Shown here one piece after another: positions 22,886 to 32,043 of a stretch of 64,000 nt of DNA. The position numbers and the translations under genes are program-made. Every line of letters begins with the position of its first letter. Position 1 is the first letter of the stretch. The stretch is from Delftia tsuruhatensis NBRC 16741 (lineage in GTDB: Bacteria; Pseudomonadota; Gammaproteobacteria; Burkholderiales; Burkholderiaceae_C). The notes under the pieces are model-generated. The model ran no database searches. It saw only the letters and a list, made by a program, of their open reading frames with translations, and was not told where the DNA came from. The stretch lies in contig NZ_BCTO01000007.1 of assembly GCF_001571325.1 (NCBI RefSeq), positions 1 through 64,000 of the forward strand, read 5' to 3'.

Positions 22886-23595
22886 GTCAGGCTCCTTTGG
22901 CGGGGTCCTTGGGCTTGGGGCGCCGCCGTGCGGCGCACGAAATGCACGGGCTGCTCGGCGCCGGGGCGCGATTGGCCCTGGCTGCTGCAGCCGTCGAAGG
23001 CGGCGGGTTCGGCCCAGGCCTCGTCCATGGCGGGCTCGGGGCGGATTTCCACGCGCTCGGCCCGGTGGCCGGTGATCTCCAGCACGGCCGCGATCACGCT
23101 GGCATAGGGGCTGTCGCGCCGCGCCAGCGCCGTGAACAGGGCGTTGAGGATGTGGGCCATCTCGCCCAGGAATTCACGGGCGATGGCCGGCGGCTGGGTG
23201 GAGGCGAACTCCAGCACCACGGCCAGGTGGTCGGGCAGTTCGTCGGCCTCGAAGGCCAGGCCCGCGCGCTCGTAGGTCTGCTGCAGGTCGATCAGCGCCG
23301 GGCCCCGGTCGGCCGAGTCGCCGTGCACATGCTCGAACAGGTGCAGCGAGGTCTGGTGGCCCCGGTCGAAGGTGTCCACGTAGCGGGCCTCGGCCTCGAA
23401 GGGGTCCATGGCCTGCAGCTGCTCGGCCAGCTGCTGCAACTCGCGCAGCCGCGCGGGCGCCACGGATTGCTCCAGGCGCAGGGCGTCGATCAGGCCCGGC
23501 AGCAGGGCGCGCAGCTCGGCGCCGGGGTAGCCGATGAGGCAGGCCAGCGCGCGCAGCGTCAGGCGCACGGGGGTGGAGGTGTTGTGATTGAACAT
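22882..23595 (-). CDS. narJ: nitrate reductase molybdenum cofactor assembly chaperone
   Basis: A 237-aa cytoplasmic chaperone of the TorD/NarJ type that binds NarG until molybdenum cofactor and Fe-S insertion is complete. Recognisable blocks are LTLRALACLIGYPGAELRAL, EARYVDTFDRGHQTSLHLFE (the conserved Y-V-x-T-F-D-x-x-x-x-x-S-L-H-L motif) and HVHGDSADRGPALIDLQQTY followed by ERAGL. The C terminus is longer and Pro/Gln-rich. Start chosen at ATG 23595 because GAGGA lies 8 nt upstream; a GTG at 23610 would overlap the narH stop. It overlaps narI by 4 bp. Confidence 0.95.
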   Translation of the reverse strand: MFNHNTSTPVRLTLRALACLIGYPGAELRALLPGLIDALRLEQSVAPARLRELQQLAEQLQAMDPFEAEARYVDTFDRGHQTSLHLFEHVHGDSADRGPALIDLQQTYERAGLAFEADELPDHLAVVLEFASTQPPAIAREFLGEMAHILNALFTALARRDSPYASVIAAVLEITGHRAERVEIRPEPAMDEAWAEPAAFDGCSSQGQSRPGAEQPVHFVRRTAAPQAQGPRQRSLT

Positions 23596-23606
23596 GGCGG
23601 CAGTCC

Positions 23607-25148
23607 TCACATTTGCGCGCGGATGGGGATGGTGCGCGGCTTCTTGCCGCCGAACAGGCTGGCGTCGGTGCTGCCTTCGGAGCAGCCGTTGCCGAACGAG
23701 AAGCCGCAGCCGCCGCGCAAATCGAACGCGCTTTCGGCGTATTCGCGGTGGGCCGAGGGGATGACGAAGCGGTCCTCGTAGTTGGCGATCGCCATGGTCT
23801 GGTACATGTCCTCGACCTCGTCCACCGTCAGTCCCGCGTACTGGAGCACGGCCAGGTTCTGTTCCTGGTCCACGTGCTTGCTGCGCTGGTACGCGCGCAT
23901 GGCCAGCATGCGCTCGAGCGCGCGCACCACGGGCGTGGTGTCGCCGGCGGTGAGCAGGTTGGCCAGGTACTGCACGGGGATGCGCAGCTGCGAGACATCG
24001 GGCAGGTCGCCATTGATGGGGCTGCGGCCGACACTGTCGAGATGCCCGGCGTTCGCCGCCGAGGTGATGGGCGACAGCGGCGGCACATACCAGACCATGG
24101 GCAGGGTGCGGTACTCGGGGTGCAGCGGCAGGGCCACCTTCCAGTCCACGGCCATCTTGTAGACGGGGCTGGACTGCGCGGCCTCGATCCAGGCGTCGGG
24201 GATGCCGTCGATGCGGGCCTGGCGGATGACCTCGGGGTCATTGGGGTCCAGGAAGATGTCCAGCTGCGCCTGGTAGAGGTCGCGGTCGCGCTCCACGCTG
24301 GCCGCCTCCTCGATGCGGTCGGCGTCGTACAGCAGCACGCCCAGGTAGCGGATGCGGCCCACGCAGGTTTCGGAGCAGACGGTGGGCTGGCCGGCCTCGA
24401 TGCGCGGGTAGCAGAAGATGCATTTTTCGGCCTTGCCGCTTTGCCAGTTGTAGTAGATCTTCTTGTAGGGGCAGCCCGAGACGCACATGCGCCAGCCGCG
24501 GCACTTGTCCTGGTCGATGAGGACGATGCCGTCCTCCTCGCGCTTGTAGATCGAGCCCGAGGGGCAGGACGCCACGCAGGCCGGGTTCAGGCAGTGCTCG
24601 CACAGGCGCGGCAGGTACATCATGAAGGTGTTCTCGAACTGGCCGTAGATGTCCTTCTGGATCTGCTCGAAGTTCACGTCATGGCTGCGCTTGCTGAATT
24701 CGCCGCCCAGGATCTCCTCCCAGTTCGGACCCCATTCGATCTTCTCCATGCGCTGGCCCGAGATCAGGCTGCGCGCGCGCGCCGTGGGCGCGGCCTTGCT
24801 TTCCCTGGCCGACTGCAGGTGCTCGTAGTCGTAGGTGAAGGGTTCGTAGTAGTCGTCGATCTGGGGCAGGTTGGGGTTGGCGAAGATGCGCATCAACAGG
24901 CTCCACTTGCCGCCCTGGCGGGGCGCGATGGAGCCGTCCGTGCGGCGCATCCAGCCGCCGTTCCACTTGGCCTGGTTTTCCCACTCGCGCGGGTAGCCGA
25001 TGCCGGGCTTGGTCTCGACGTTGTTGAACCAGGCGTATTCGACGCCGGGGCGGCTGGTCCAGACGTTCTTGCAGGTGACGGAGCAGGTGTGGCAGCCGAT
25101 GCACTTGTCCAGGTTCAGCACCATGCCGATCTGTGCGCGGATTTTCAT
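23607..25148 (-). CDS. narH: respiratory nitrate reductase beta subunit, Fe-S
   Basis: A 513-aa iron-sulfur subunit that relays electrons from NarI to NarG. Four cysteine clusters are visible: CIGCHTCSVTCKNVW near residue 16, CEHCLNPACVASCPSGSIYK near 185, CRGWRMCVSGCPYKK near 217 (Trp in place of one Cys, giving the [3Fe-4S] centre) and CIFCYPRIEAGQPTVCSETC near 244. It starts MKIRAQIGMVLNLDKCIGCH with AAGGAGAAACACG upstream, 18 bp after narG. The C-terminal region FDLRGGCGFSFGNGCSEGS is typical. Full length for the family. Confidence 0.97.
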   Translation of the reverse strand: MKIRAQIGMVLNLDKCIGCHTCSVTCKNVWTSRPGVEYAWFNNVETKPGIGYPREWENQAKWNGGWMRRTDGSIAPRQGGKWSLLMRIFANPNLPQIDDYYEPFTYDYEHLQSARESKAAPTARARSLISGQRMEKIEWGPNWEEILGGEFSKRSHDVNFEQIQKDIYGQFENTFMMYLPRLCEHCLNPACVASCPSGSIYKREEDGIVLIDQDKCRGWRMCVSGCPYKKIYYNWQSGKAEKCIFCYPRIEAGQPTVCSETCVGRIRYLGVLLYDADRIEEAASVERDRDLYQAQLDIFLDPNDPEVIRQARIDGIPDAWIEAAQSSPVYKMAVDWKVALPLHPEYRTLPMVWYVPPLSPITSAANAGHLDSVGRSPINGDLPDVSQLRIPVQYLANLLTAGDTTPVVRALERMLAMRAYQRSKHVDQEQNLAVLQYAGLTVDEVEDMYQTMAIANYEDRFVIPSAHREYAESAFDLRGGCGFSFGNGCSEGSTDASLFGGKKPRTIPIRAQM

Positions 25149-25166
25149 CGTGTTTCTCCTTGTTGT

Positions 25167-28100
25167 TCAGGCATGGGCGGCTGCGCCGGCCTCGGCTTCG
25201 TCGTCGAGCCAATCTATGCGGCGCATCTTGCGCACCAGGACGAACTCGTCGCGGTTGGTGCCGATGGTTCCGTAGTAGTTGAAGCCGTAGCTGTACTGCG
25301 CGTAGCCGCCGATCATGTGGGTGGGCTTGAGCACGATGCGCGTGACCGAGTTGTGGATGCCGCCGCGCGTGCCGGTGATCTCCGAGCCCGGCGTGTTGAT
25401 GGTCTTCTCCTGCGCGTGGTACATCATCACCATGCCCGGCTTGACGCGCTGGCTGACCACGGCCCGCGCCGCGATGGCGCCGTTGGCGTTGTACAGCTCC
25501 ACCCAGTCGTTGTCGGCGATGCCGGCGCTCTTGGCGTCGTCCTCGCTGAGCCAGACGATGGGGCCGCCGCGCGCCAGCGTGAGCATCATCAGGTTGTCGC
25601 CATAGGTGGAGTGGATGCCCCACTTCTGGTGCGGCGTGATGAAGTTCAGCGCGATCTCGGGGTGGCCGTTGGGCTTTTGGCCCTGCACTTCCTGCAGCGC
25701 CTTCATGTGCACGGGCGGGCGGTAGCTGACGAAGCCTTCGCCGAAGTCGCGCATCCATGGATGGTCCTGGTAGAACTGCTGGCGGCCGGTGAGGGTGCGC
25801 CATGGGATCAGCTCATGCACGTTGGTATAGCAGGCGTTGTAGCTGACCTTCTCGCTTTCCAGGCCCGACCAGGTGGGCGAGCTGATGATCTTGCGCGGCT
25901 GGGCCTGGATGTCGCGAAAGCGGATCTTCTCGTCCTCGCGGTGCAGGGCCAGGTGGGCGTGCTCGCGCCCCGTCTGCTTCGACAGCGCCTCCCAGGCCTT
26001 GACGGCCACGTGGCCGTTGGTCTCGGGCGCCAGCATCATCACCACCTCGGTGGCGTCGATGTCGGTGACGATGCGCGGGCGGCCCTGGCTCACGCCTTCC
26101 TCGCGCACCAGGCCGTTGAGCTCGCCCAGCTGCTCCACCTCGGTCTCGGTGTTCCAGCCGATGCCCTTGCCGCCGTTGCCCAGCCTGTCCATCAGCGGGC
26201 CCAGGGCCGTGAAGCGCTTGTAGAGGTTGGGATAGTCGCGCTCGACCACGGCAATCTGCGGCGCGGTCTTGCCGGGGATCAGGGCGCACTCGCCCTTCTT
26301 CCAGTCGCGCACGCCATCGGGCTGGGCCAGCTCGGCGGGGGTGTCGTGCATCAGCGGCGTGAGCACCACGTCCTTTTCCACGCCCAGGTGGCCCACGCAG
26401 ACCTCGCTGAAGGACTTGGCGAAGCCCTTGTAGATCTCCCAGTCGCTCCTGGCCTGCCAGGCCGGGTCCACGGCCGCCGACAGCGGGTGGATGAAGGGGT
26501 GCATGTCGCTGGTGTTGAGGTCGTTCTTCTCATACCAGGTGGCCGTGGGCAGGACGATGTCCGAGTACAGGCAGGTGGTGCTCATGCGGAAGTCCAGCGT
26601 GACCAGCAGGTCCAGCTTGCCTTCGGGCGCCTTGTCGTGCCAGCGCACTTCCTGCGGCTTGGCCGAATGGCCGGCGCCGGGCCGCCCCAAGCCGGCCGCC
26701 CCCTGGGGGGAGGCGCGCAGCGCATCGGGGGGGTCTTGTTCTCCAAGGTCTTTTCCTTGCACGCCGTGCGTGGTGCCCAGCAGGTGCTTGAGGAAGTACT
26801 CATGGCCCTTGCCCGAGCTGCCCAGGATGTTGGAGCGCCACACGAACATGTTGCGCGGCCAGTTGGCCGGGTGGTCGGGGTCCTCGCAGCTCATGGACAG
26901 CGAGCCGTCCTGCAGGGACTGCACCACGTGGTCCTTCACGTCCAGGCCCTGGGCCTGGGCGTCGCGCACCAGCTGCAGCGGGTTGGCCTGCAGCTGCGGT
27001 GCGCTGGGCAGCCAGCCCATGCGCTCGGCGCGCACGTTGTAGTCGATCATGGCGCCGCCGTACTGGCTGCGGTCGGCCAGCGGGGACAGCACCTCTTCCA
27101 CGCCCAGCTTCTCATAGCGCCACTGGTCGGTGTGGGCGTAGAAGAAGCTGGTGGAGTTCATCTGGCGCGGCGGGCGCAGCCAGTCCAGCGCAAAGGCCAG
27201 CGCGGTCCAGCCGGTCTGCGGGCGCAGCTTTTCCTGGCCCACGTAGTGCGCCCAGCCGCCGCCGCTCTGGCCTATGCAGCCGCACAGCATCAGCATGTTG
27301 ATGATGCCGCGGTAGTTCATGTCGCAGTGGTACCAGTGGTTCATGGCCGCGCCGATGATGACCATGGACTTGCCGCGCGTCTTCTCGGCGTTGTCGGCGA
27401 ACTGGCGCGCAATGGCGATCACCTGGTCACGCGGCACGCCGGTGATCTTTTCCTGCCAGGCCGGGGTGTAGGGCGCATCGGCGTCATAGCCGCCATCAGC
27501 GCCCTCGGTGGCCTCACCCTCCAGGCCACGGTGGATGCCGTAGTTGCCCGCCAGCAGGTCGAACACGGTGGCCACGATGGCCTCCTCGCCGTCCAGCACC
27601 ATGCGCGAGACGGGCACGCGGCGCAGCAGCACATCCGTGCCCTGCTCGTTGGCGTCGAAGCCCGGCGACTGCAGGCCGCCGAAGTAGGGGAAGGCCACGT
27701 CGGCCACTTCACTGTCCACGCCCTGGCCGTCCAGCACCGAGAGCTTGAGCTGCACGTCGTTGCCCGTGCGCGCCTCCTTGGATTCGAGGTTCCACAGGCC
27801 CTCGTCGGCGCGGCCGGCCTCGCCCCAGCGAAAGCCGATGGAGCCGTTGGGCAGGGCCACGCCGCCGTCCTCGCCGTACGCCACGGTCTTCCATTCGGGG
27901 TTGCTGTCCTGGCCCAGGTGGCCGTCGAAGTCGCTGGCGCGCACATAGCGCTCGGGCACCAGGGCCGTGCGGCCGTCGGGCAGTTGCTGGCGCTTGAGGC
28001 GGATCAGCAGCGGCAGGTCGGTGTAGCGGCGCGCATAGTCCTCGAAATAGGCCGGGCGGCCGCGCTCGCCGAAGTAGAACTCCTTGAGGATGACGTGGCC

Positions 28101-29030
28101 CATGGCCATGGCCACGGCCGCGTCCGTGCCCTGCTTGGGGTGCATCCACAGGTCGGCCAGCTTGGCGACCTCGGAGTAGTCGGGCGTGACGGCCACGACC
28201 TTGGCGCCCTTGTAGCGGACCTCGGTGAAGAAGTGGGCGTCGGGGGTGCGCGTCTGGGGCACGTTGGAGCCCCAGGCGATGATGAAGTTGGAGTTGTACC
28301 AGTCGGCGCTCTCTGGCACGTCGGTCTGCTCGCCCCATGTCTGGGGGCTGGCCGGCGGCAGGTCGCAGTACCAGTCGTAGAAGCTCATGCACACGCCGCC
28401 GATCAGGCTCAGGTAGCGGCTGCCTGCGGCATACGAGATCATGGACATGGCCGGAATCGGCGAGAAGCCGATGATGCGGTCCGGCCCGTGCTTCTTGATG
28501 GTGTAGACGTTGGCCGCCGCGATCATGCGGTTGACCTCGTCCCAGCTGCTGCGCACGAAGCCGCCCAGGCCGCGCTGCTTTTGCCACTCGCTGCGCGCAT
28601 CCGCGTTCTCGACGATGGCGGCCCAGGCATCGACCGGGCTCCTGGCCACGGCCAGGGCAGCGCGCCAGTGCTTGAGCAGCCGGCCGCGCACCATGGGGTA
28701 TTTGACGCGGTTGGCGCTGTACAGGTACCAGCTGTAGCTGGCGCCGCGCGCGCAGCCGCGCGGCTCGTGGTTGGGCAGGTCGGCGCGCGTGCGCGGGTAG
28801 TCGGTCTGCTGGGTCTCCCAGGTCACGATGCCGCCCTTGACATAGATCTTCCACGAGCACGAGCCCGTGCAGTTCACGCCGTGCGTGGAGCGCACCACCT
28901 TGTCATGCGCCCAGCGGTCGCGGTAGGCGTCTTCCCAGGTGCGGTCCTCGCCCGTCACCTGGCCATGACCGTTGGAGAATTCCTGCCGGGGCAGGGAGAA
29001 GTAGGAAAGCTTGTCCAGAAAATGGCTCAT
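25167..29030 (-). CDS. narG: respiratory nitrate reductase alpha subunit, molybdopterin catalytic subunit
   Basis: A 1287-aa Mo-bisMGD subunit that reduces nitrate to nitrite on the cytoplasmic side of the membrane. It begins MSHFLDKLSYFSLPRQEFSN, the relic Tat-like NarG start. The FS0 ligands lie in VRSTHGVNCTGSCSWKIYVK (His and Cys near residue 50) and RGCARGASYSWYLYSANR near 90. The molybdenum ligand Asp is expected in FIIAWGSNVPQTRTPDAHFF near 220. The protein is about 40 residues longer than E. coli NarG. About 25 residues (DPPDALRASPQG onward) inserted after GVQGKDLGEQ come from a REP-like sequence. AGGAG precedes the ATG. First of narGHJI, 67 bp after narK2. Confidence 0.97.
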   Translation of the reverse strand: MSHFLDKLSYFSLPRQEFSNGHGQVTGEDRTWEDAYRDRWAHDKVVRSTHGVNCTGSCSWKIYVKGGIVTWETQQTDYPRTRADLPNHEPRGCARGASYSWYLYSANRVKYPMVRGRLLKHWRAALAVARSPVDAWAAIVENADARSEWQKQRGLGGFVRSSWDEVNRMIAAANVYTIKKHGPDRIIGFSPIPAMSMISYAAGSRYLSLIGGVCMSFYDWYCDLPPASPQTWGEQTDVPESADWYNSNFIIAWGSNVPQTRTPDAHFFTEVRYKGAKVVAVTPDYSEVAKLADLWMHPKQGTDAAVAMAMGHVILKEFYFGERGRPAYFEDYARRYTDLPLLIRLKRQQLPDGRTALVPERYVRASDFDGHLGQDSNPEWKTVAYGEDGGVALPNGSIGFRWGEAGRADEGLWNLESKEARTGNDVQLKLSVLDGQGVDSEVADVAFPYFGGLQSPGFDANEQGTDVLLRRVPVSRMVLDGEEAIVATVFDLLAGNYGIHRGLEGEATEGADGGYDADAPYTPAWQEKITGVPRDQVIAIARQFADNAEKTRGKSMVIIGAAMNHWYHCDMNYRGIINMLMLCGCIGQSGGGWAHYVGQEKLRPQTGWTALAFALDWLRPPRQMNSTSFFYAHTDQWRYEKLGVEEVLSPLADRSQYGGAMIDYNVRAERMGWLPSAPQLQANPLQLVRDAQAQGLDVKDHVVQSLQDGSLSMSCEDPDHPANWPRNMFVWRSNILGSSGKGHEYFLKHLLGTTHGVQGKDLGEQDPPDALRASPQGAAGLGRPGAGHSAKPQEVRWHDKAPEGKLDLLVTLDFRMSTTCLYSDIVLPTATWYEKNDLNTSDMHPFIHPLSAAVDPAWQARSDWEIYKGFAKSFSEVCVGHLGVEKDVVLTPLMHDTPAELAQPDGVRDWKKGECALIPGKTAPQIAVVERDYPNLYKRFTALGPLMDRLGNGGKGIGWNTETEVEQLGELNGLVREEGVSQGRPRIVTDIDATEVVMMLAPETNGHVAVKAWEALSKQTGREHAHLALHREDEKIRFRDIQAQPRKIISSPTWSGLESEKVSYNACYTNVHELIPWRTLTGRQQFYQDHPWMRDFGEGFVSYRPPVHMKALQEVQGQKPNGHPEIALNFITPHQKWGIHSTYGDNLMMLTLARGGPIVWLSEDDAKSAGIADNDWVELYNANGAIAARAVVSQRVKPGMVMMYHAQEKTINTPGSEITGTRGGIHNSVTRIVLKPTHMIGGYAQYSYGFNYYGTIGTNRDEFVLVRKMRRIDWLDDEAEAGAAAHA
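26661..26735. repeat. REP-like repeat inserted in frame inside narG
   Basis: A 75-bp stretch encodes 25 residues (DPPDALRASPQGAAG followed by LGRPGAGHSA) absent from E. coli NarG, where the flanking sequence runs GKDLGQQ-GGV-KPEEV. Here it runs GKDLGEQ-insert-KPQEV. The DNA is palindrome-rich (GCCGGCGCCGG, CCCCCTGGGGGG) and its right part, AGGCGCGCAGCGCATCGGGG followed by GGGTC, matches the repeat downstream of the Bug gene at 59-83. Length is a multiple of three and contains no stop in this frame, so NarG stays open. Confidence 0.8.
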
Positions 29031-29097
29031 CGCGGGACTCCTTGTTGTTCGTTGCGGTGCGTTGCTGTTCGGTGCAGTAGTGCCTGCGGCCCGGGGC

Positions 29098-30558
29098 TCA
29101 GCAGGGCATCTCGGCGTTCCTGCGCGCGTAGTACCACCAGGTCACGCCCACGCACAGCACATAGAAGGCGGCAAACACCCACAGCGCCAGCTCGGGCCCG
29201 CCCGTGGCGGCGATGGAGCTGCCGTAGCTCTTGGGGATGAAGAAGCCGCCGTAAGCTCCCAGCGCGCCCGCAAAGCCCAGGGCGGCCGCGCCTTCGGTAT
29301 TGCCCTCCTTGAGGGCATGGGCCTGGGCTTCCTCGCTGGGATGGGCGCCGAGCTCGCGCTGCTTGAGGGCCAGGAAAATCGCCGGGATCATGCTGAAGGT
29401 CGATCCGTTGCCGATGCCCGTGGTCAGGAACAGCACCAGGAACATCAGGAAGAAGCCCATGAAGCTGCCCTCGGCAGGGCCCAAGCCCAGCGCGTAGCCG
29501 CCGCTGCCCTTGGGCAGGAAATACAGCACGCCCACCACGGCCACGGCCATGACGAGGAAGTTCCAAAACGTCACGCGCGCGCCGCCCGCCTTGTCGGCCA
29601 GCCAGCCGCCAAAGGGCCGCGACAGCGCGCCCAGCAGCGGGCCCAGCCAGGCATAGGCCAGCGGATTGACCGCCGGGAACTGGCTCTTGATCAGCAGCGG
29701 AAAGCCGGCGGCAAAGCCGATGAACGAGCCGAAGGTGCCCAGGTACAGCAGGCACATCACCCAGTTGTGCTTGCGCCGGAAGATGGCGGCCTGGGCCGCG
29801 AAGCTGGCCTTGGCGTCGGCGATGTCGTTCATGCCGAACCAGGCGGCCAGCGAGGCGATGGCGATCCACGGCACCCAGATGAAGGCCGCGTTCTGCGCCC
29901 ACACCCGGGTGGTCTCGCCGGCCTTGGTGATGGTCTGCGCATCGCCGCCGAAGACGCCGAAGATGCCGGCCGTGATCACCAGCGGGCTCAGGAACTGCAC
30001 CACCGACACGCCCAGGTTGCCCAGGCCCGCGTTCACGCCCAGGGCCGAGCCCTTGCGCTCCTTGGGAAAGAAGAAGCTGATGTTGGCCATGCTGGAGCTG
30101 AAGTTGCCCCCGCCCAGGCCGCACAGCAGGGCCAGGATCAGCATGGTCGGATAGCCGGTGCTGGCGTCCTGCACGGCGTAGCCTATGCCGATGGCCGGGA
30201 TCAGCAGCGAGGCCGTGGACAGCGCCGTCCAGCGGCGCCCGCCCATCAGCGGCACCATGAAGGAATAGAAGATGCGCAGCGTGGCGCCCGACAGCGCGGG
30301 CGCCGCCGCCAGCCAGAACAGCTGGTTGGTGGAGTAGGTGAAGCCCAGCGCGGGCAGGTTCACGGCCACCACGCTCCAGACCTGCCAGATGGCAAAGGCC
30401 AGGAACAGGGCGGGCACCGAGATCCAGAGGTTGATCCTGGCGATGGCCTCGCCCTCGCGCTCCCAGAACTGCCTGTCCTCGGGGCGCCAGAGGGTCAGCA
30501 CGCTGCCGGGGCGGCTGCGCGCGGATGCCTTTGCGGCGGTCTTGGTGTTCGCATGCAT
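29098..30558 (-). CDS. narK: nitrate/nitrite antiporter, NarK2 type (MFS)
   Basis: A 486-aa NNP-family major facilitator with about 12 membrane segments, expected to exchange nitrate for nitrite during respiration. Nitrate-signature-like glycine-rich blocks are present: LALLCGLGGGNFSSSMANIS near residue 130 and GFAGALGAYGGFFIPKSYGS near 425. The segments FFPKERKGSALGVNAGLGNL and RPFGGWLADKAGGARVTFWN are also characteristic. ATG 30558 has CAGGAG 7 nt upstream. It lies 16 bp after the first narK gene and 67 bp before narG, so the two transporters and the reductase form one operon. Called NarK2-type from position and length. Confidence 0.92.
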   Translation of the reverse strand: MHANTKTAAKASARSRPGSVLTLWRPEDRQFWEREGEAIARINLWISVPALFLAFAIWQVWSVVAVNLPALGFTYSTNQLFWLAAAPALSGATLRIFYSFMVPLMGGRRWTALSTASLLIPAIGIGYAVQDASTGYPTMLILALLCGLGGGNFSSSMANISFFFPKERKGSALGVNAGLGNLGVSVVQFLSPLVITAGIFGVFGGDAQTITKAGETTRVWAQNAAFIWVPWIAIASLAAWFGMNDIADAKASFAAQAAIFRRKHNWVMCLLYLGTFGSFIGFAAGFPLLIKSQFPAVNPLAYAWLGPLLGALSRPFGGWLADKAGGARVTFWNFLVMAVAVVGVLYFLPKGSGGYALGLGPAEGSFMGFFLMFLVLFLTTGIGNGSTFSMIPAIFLALKQRELGAHPSEEAQAHALKEGNTEGAAALGFAGALGAYGGFFIPKSYGSSIAATGGPELALWVFAAFYVLCVGVTWWYYARRNAEMPC

Positions 30559-30574
30559 GTGCAACTCCTGCGGT

Positions 30575-31897
30575 TCAGCGCGCGGCCGGCTGCACATCGC
30601 TGTGGCCGCCGTGGCTGTTGAGCACGTCGGTGCGGCGCACCTCGGTGAAATACATCCAGATCAGCGACACCCAGACCACGCCGTACAGCAGCATGAAGGC
30701 GCTGGAGCGGATGCCCGTCCAGTCCAGCAGCACGCCGAACAGGATGGGCAGGATGAAGCCGCCCAGGCCGCCGGCCAGGCCCACGATGCCGCTGATGGCG
30801 CCGATGTTTCCGGGGTAGTCGTCGCTGATGTACTTGAAGACGCTGGCCTTGCCGAAGGCCATGGCAATGCCCAGCACGAACATCAGCGCGGTGAAGGCAT
30901 AGACGTTCAGGCCCAGGTGAAAGCGGGTGCTGCCCTCGGTGGTGAGTACCGTGAAATCCGTCTGCGGATAGGACAGCAGGAACAGGCAGATCCAGCACAC
31001 CCACAGCACCCACCAGGTCACGCTGTGTGCGCCGTACTTGTCCGACAGCCAGCCGCCGATGGCGCGCAGCACGCCGCCCGGCAGCGAAAAGCAGGCCGCC
31101 AGCAGGGCCGCCACGCGGATGTCCAGGCCGTACTCGCCCACGTAGTACTGCACCATCCACAGGCTCAGCGCCACATAGCCGCCGAAGACGATGCTGTAGT
31201 ACTGGCAGTACTTGAGCACGCGCGGGTCCTTGAGCGCCTTCAGCTGGTCGCTGAAGCGCACATTGCTGGGCACCAGGTGGGCCGGGTCGCTGTGGCTGAA
31301 CAGCCAGAACAGCACCAGCGCGCCCAGCATGATGGCCGCATAGGCATGCGGCACGGCGGCCCAGCCGAAGGCCACCAGGATCACCGGCGCCACGAACTTG
31401 TTGACCGCCGCGCCCGAGTTGCCCGCGCCATAGATGCCCATGGCCATGCCCTGACGCTCCTTGGGAAACCAGCGCGCCACATAGGGCGTGCCCACCGAGA
31501 ACGAGCCGCCCGCCAGGCCCACGAACAGGCCGATGGTCAGGAAGTGCCAGTACTCGGTGGCATAGCCCATCACCCAGATCGCGGGCACGGTGACGGCCAT
31601 CAGCACCGCCATCACGATGCGCCCGCCGAAGCGGTCGGTCCAGATGCCCAGCGGCACGCGCACCAGCGAGCCCGTGAGCACGGGCATGGCCGTGAGCAGG
31701 CCGAACTGCGTGGCGTTCAGATCCAGCATCTTCTTGATGGGGATGCCGATGATGCCGAACATCATCCAGACCATGAAGCAGACCGTGAAGGCCAGGGTGC
31801 TGACGGCCAGGACCGACCAGGCCTGGCGGTCGTGGCGTGTGCCTGTGCTGGTGCTCTTTCGGGGGTCGCCCTGTGCGGTGGGCGCTGTGTTTGCCAT
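30575..31897 (-). CDS. narK: nitrate transporter, NarK1 type (MFS, proton symporter-like)
   Basis: A 440-aa NNP-family transporter with 12 predicted helices, the first gene of the nar operon. Typical segments: FMVWMMFGIIGIPIKKMLDL near residue 50, VPLGIWTDRFGGRIVMAVLM near 85, GLFVGLAGGSFSVGTPYVAR near 125 (first nitrate signature) and GIVGLAGGLGGFILPILFGV near 375 (second). ARWFPKERQGMAMGIYGAGN links them. In Paracoccus the NarK1-type protein works as a nitrate/proton symporter that starts respiration before nitrite accumulates; the same role is inferred here. ATG 31897 has GAGGAAAACAAA upstream. Upstream gap contains candidate NarL and FNR sites. Confidence 0.92.
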   Translation of the reverse strand: MANTAPTAQGDPRKSTSTGTRHDRQAWSVLAVSTLAFTVCFMVWMMFGIIGIPIKKMLDLNATQFGLLTAMPVLTGSLVRVPLGIWTDRFGGRIVMAVLMAVTVPAIWVMGYATEYWHFLTIGLFVGLAGGSFSVGTPYVARWFPKERQGMAMGIYGAGNSGAAVNKFVAPVILVAFGWAAVPHAYAAIMLGALVLFWLFSHSDPAHLVPSNVRFSDQLKALKDPRVLKYCQYYSIVFGGYVALSLWMVQYYVGEYGLDIRVAALLAACFSLPGGVLRAIGGWLSDKYGAHSVTWWVLWVCWICLFLLSYPQTDFTVLTTEGSTRFHLGLNVYAFTALMFVLGIAMAFGKASVFKYISDDYPGNIGAISGIVGLAGGLGGFILPILFGVLLDWTGIRSSAFMLLYGVVWVSLIWMYFTEVRRTDVLNSHGGHSDVQPAAR

Positions 31898-31987
31898 TTT
31901 GTTTTCCTCGTGGGGGCTATGGCTTGCATGGTCCCGCGCGAGGGCCGCGCCGCACATCCGCCAGCCGTACGCTCGGACAAGGCGGAA

Positions 31988-32027
31988 GAACTAGGAGCGC
32001 GCAGGCGGGCCTAGTTCCAAAGAACTA
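31988..32027. promoter_or_regulatory. three GAACTA-type half-sites upstream of narK1 (candidate NarL boxes)
   Basis: GAACTAGG (31988-31995) is the exact complement of CCTAGTTC (32010-32017), and TAGTTCC-AA-AGAACTA (32012-32027) forms a 7-2-7 inverted repeat. The 7-2-7 spacing is that of paired NarL heptamers, although the base sequence TAGTTC(C/T) differs from the enterobacterial TACYYMT consensus. They lie 91-130 bp upstream of the narK1 ATG. The narXL genes in this window would supply the regulator. Assignment is inference. Confidence 0.45.
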
Positions 32028-32043
32028 TCGGGGACAAAAAGGC

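Noticed and set aside
23613-29240. Very long open frame (about 1875 codons) on the plus strand opposite narGHJ
   Set aside because: It is antisense to well-conserved nar genes. Its predicted sequence is low-complexity (Gly, Ala, Val, His, Arg) as expected from GC-rich antisense frames, with no recognisable domain.
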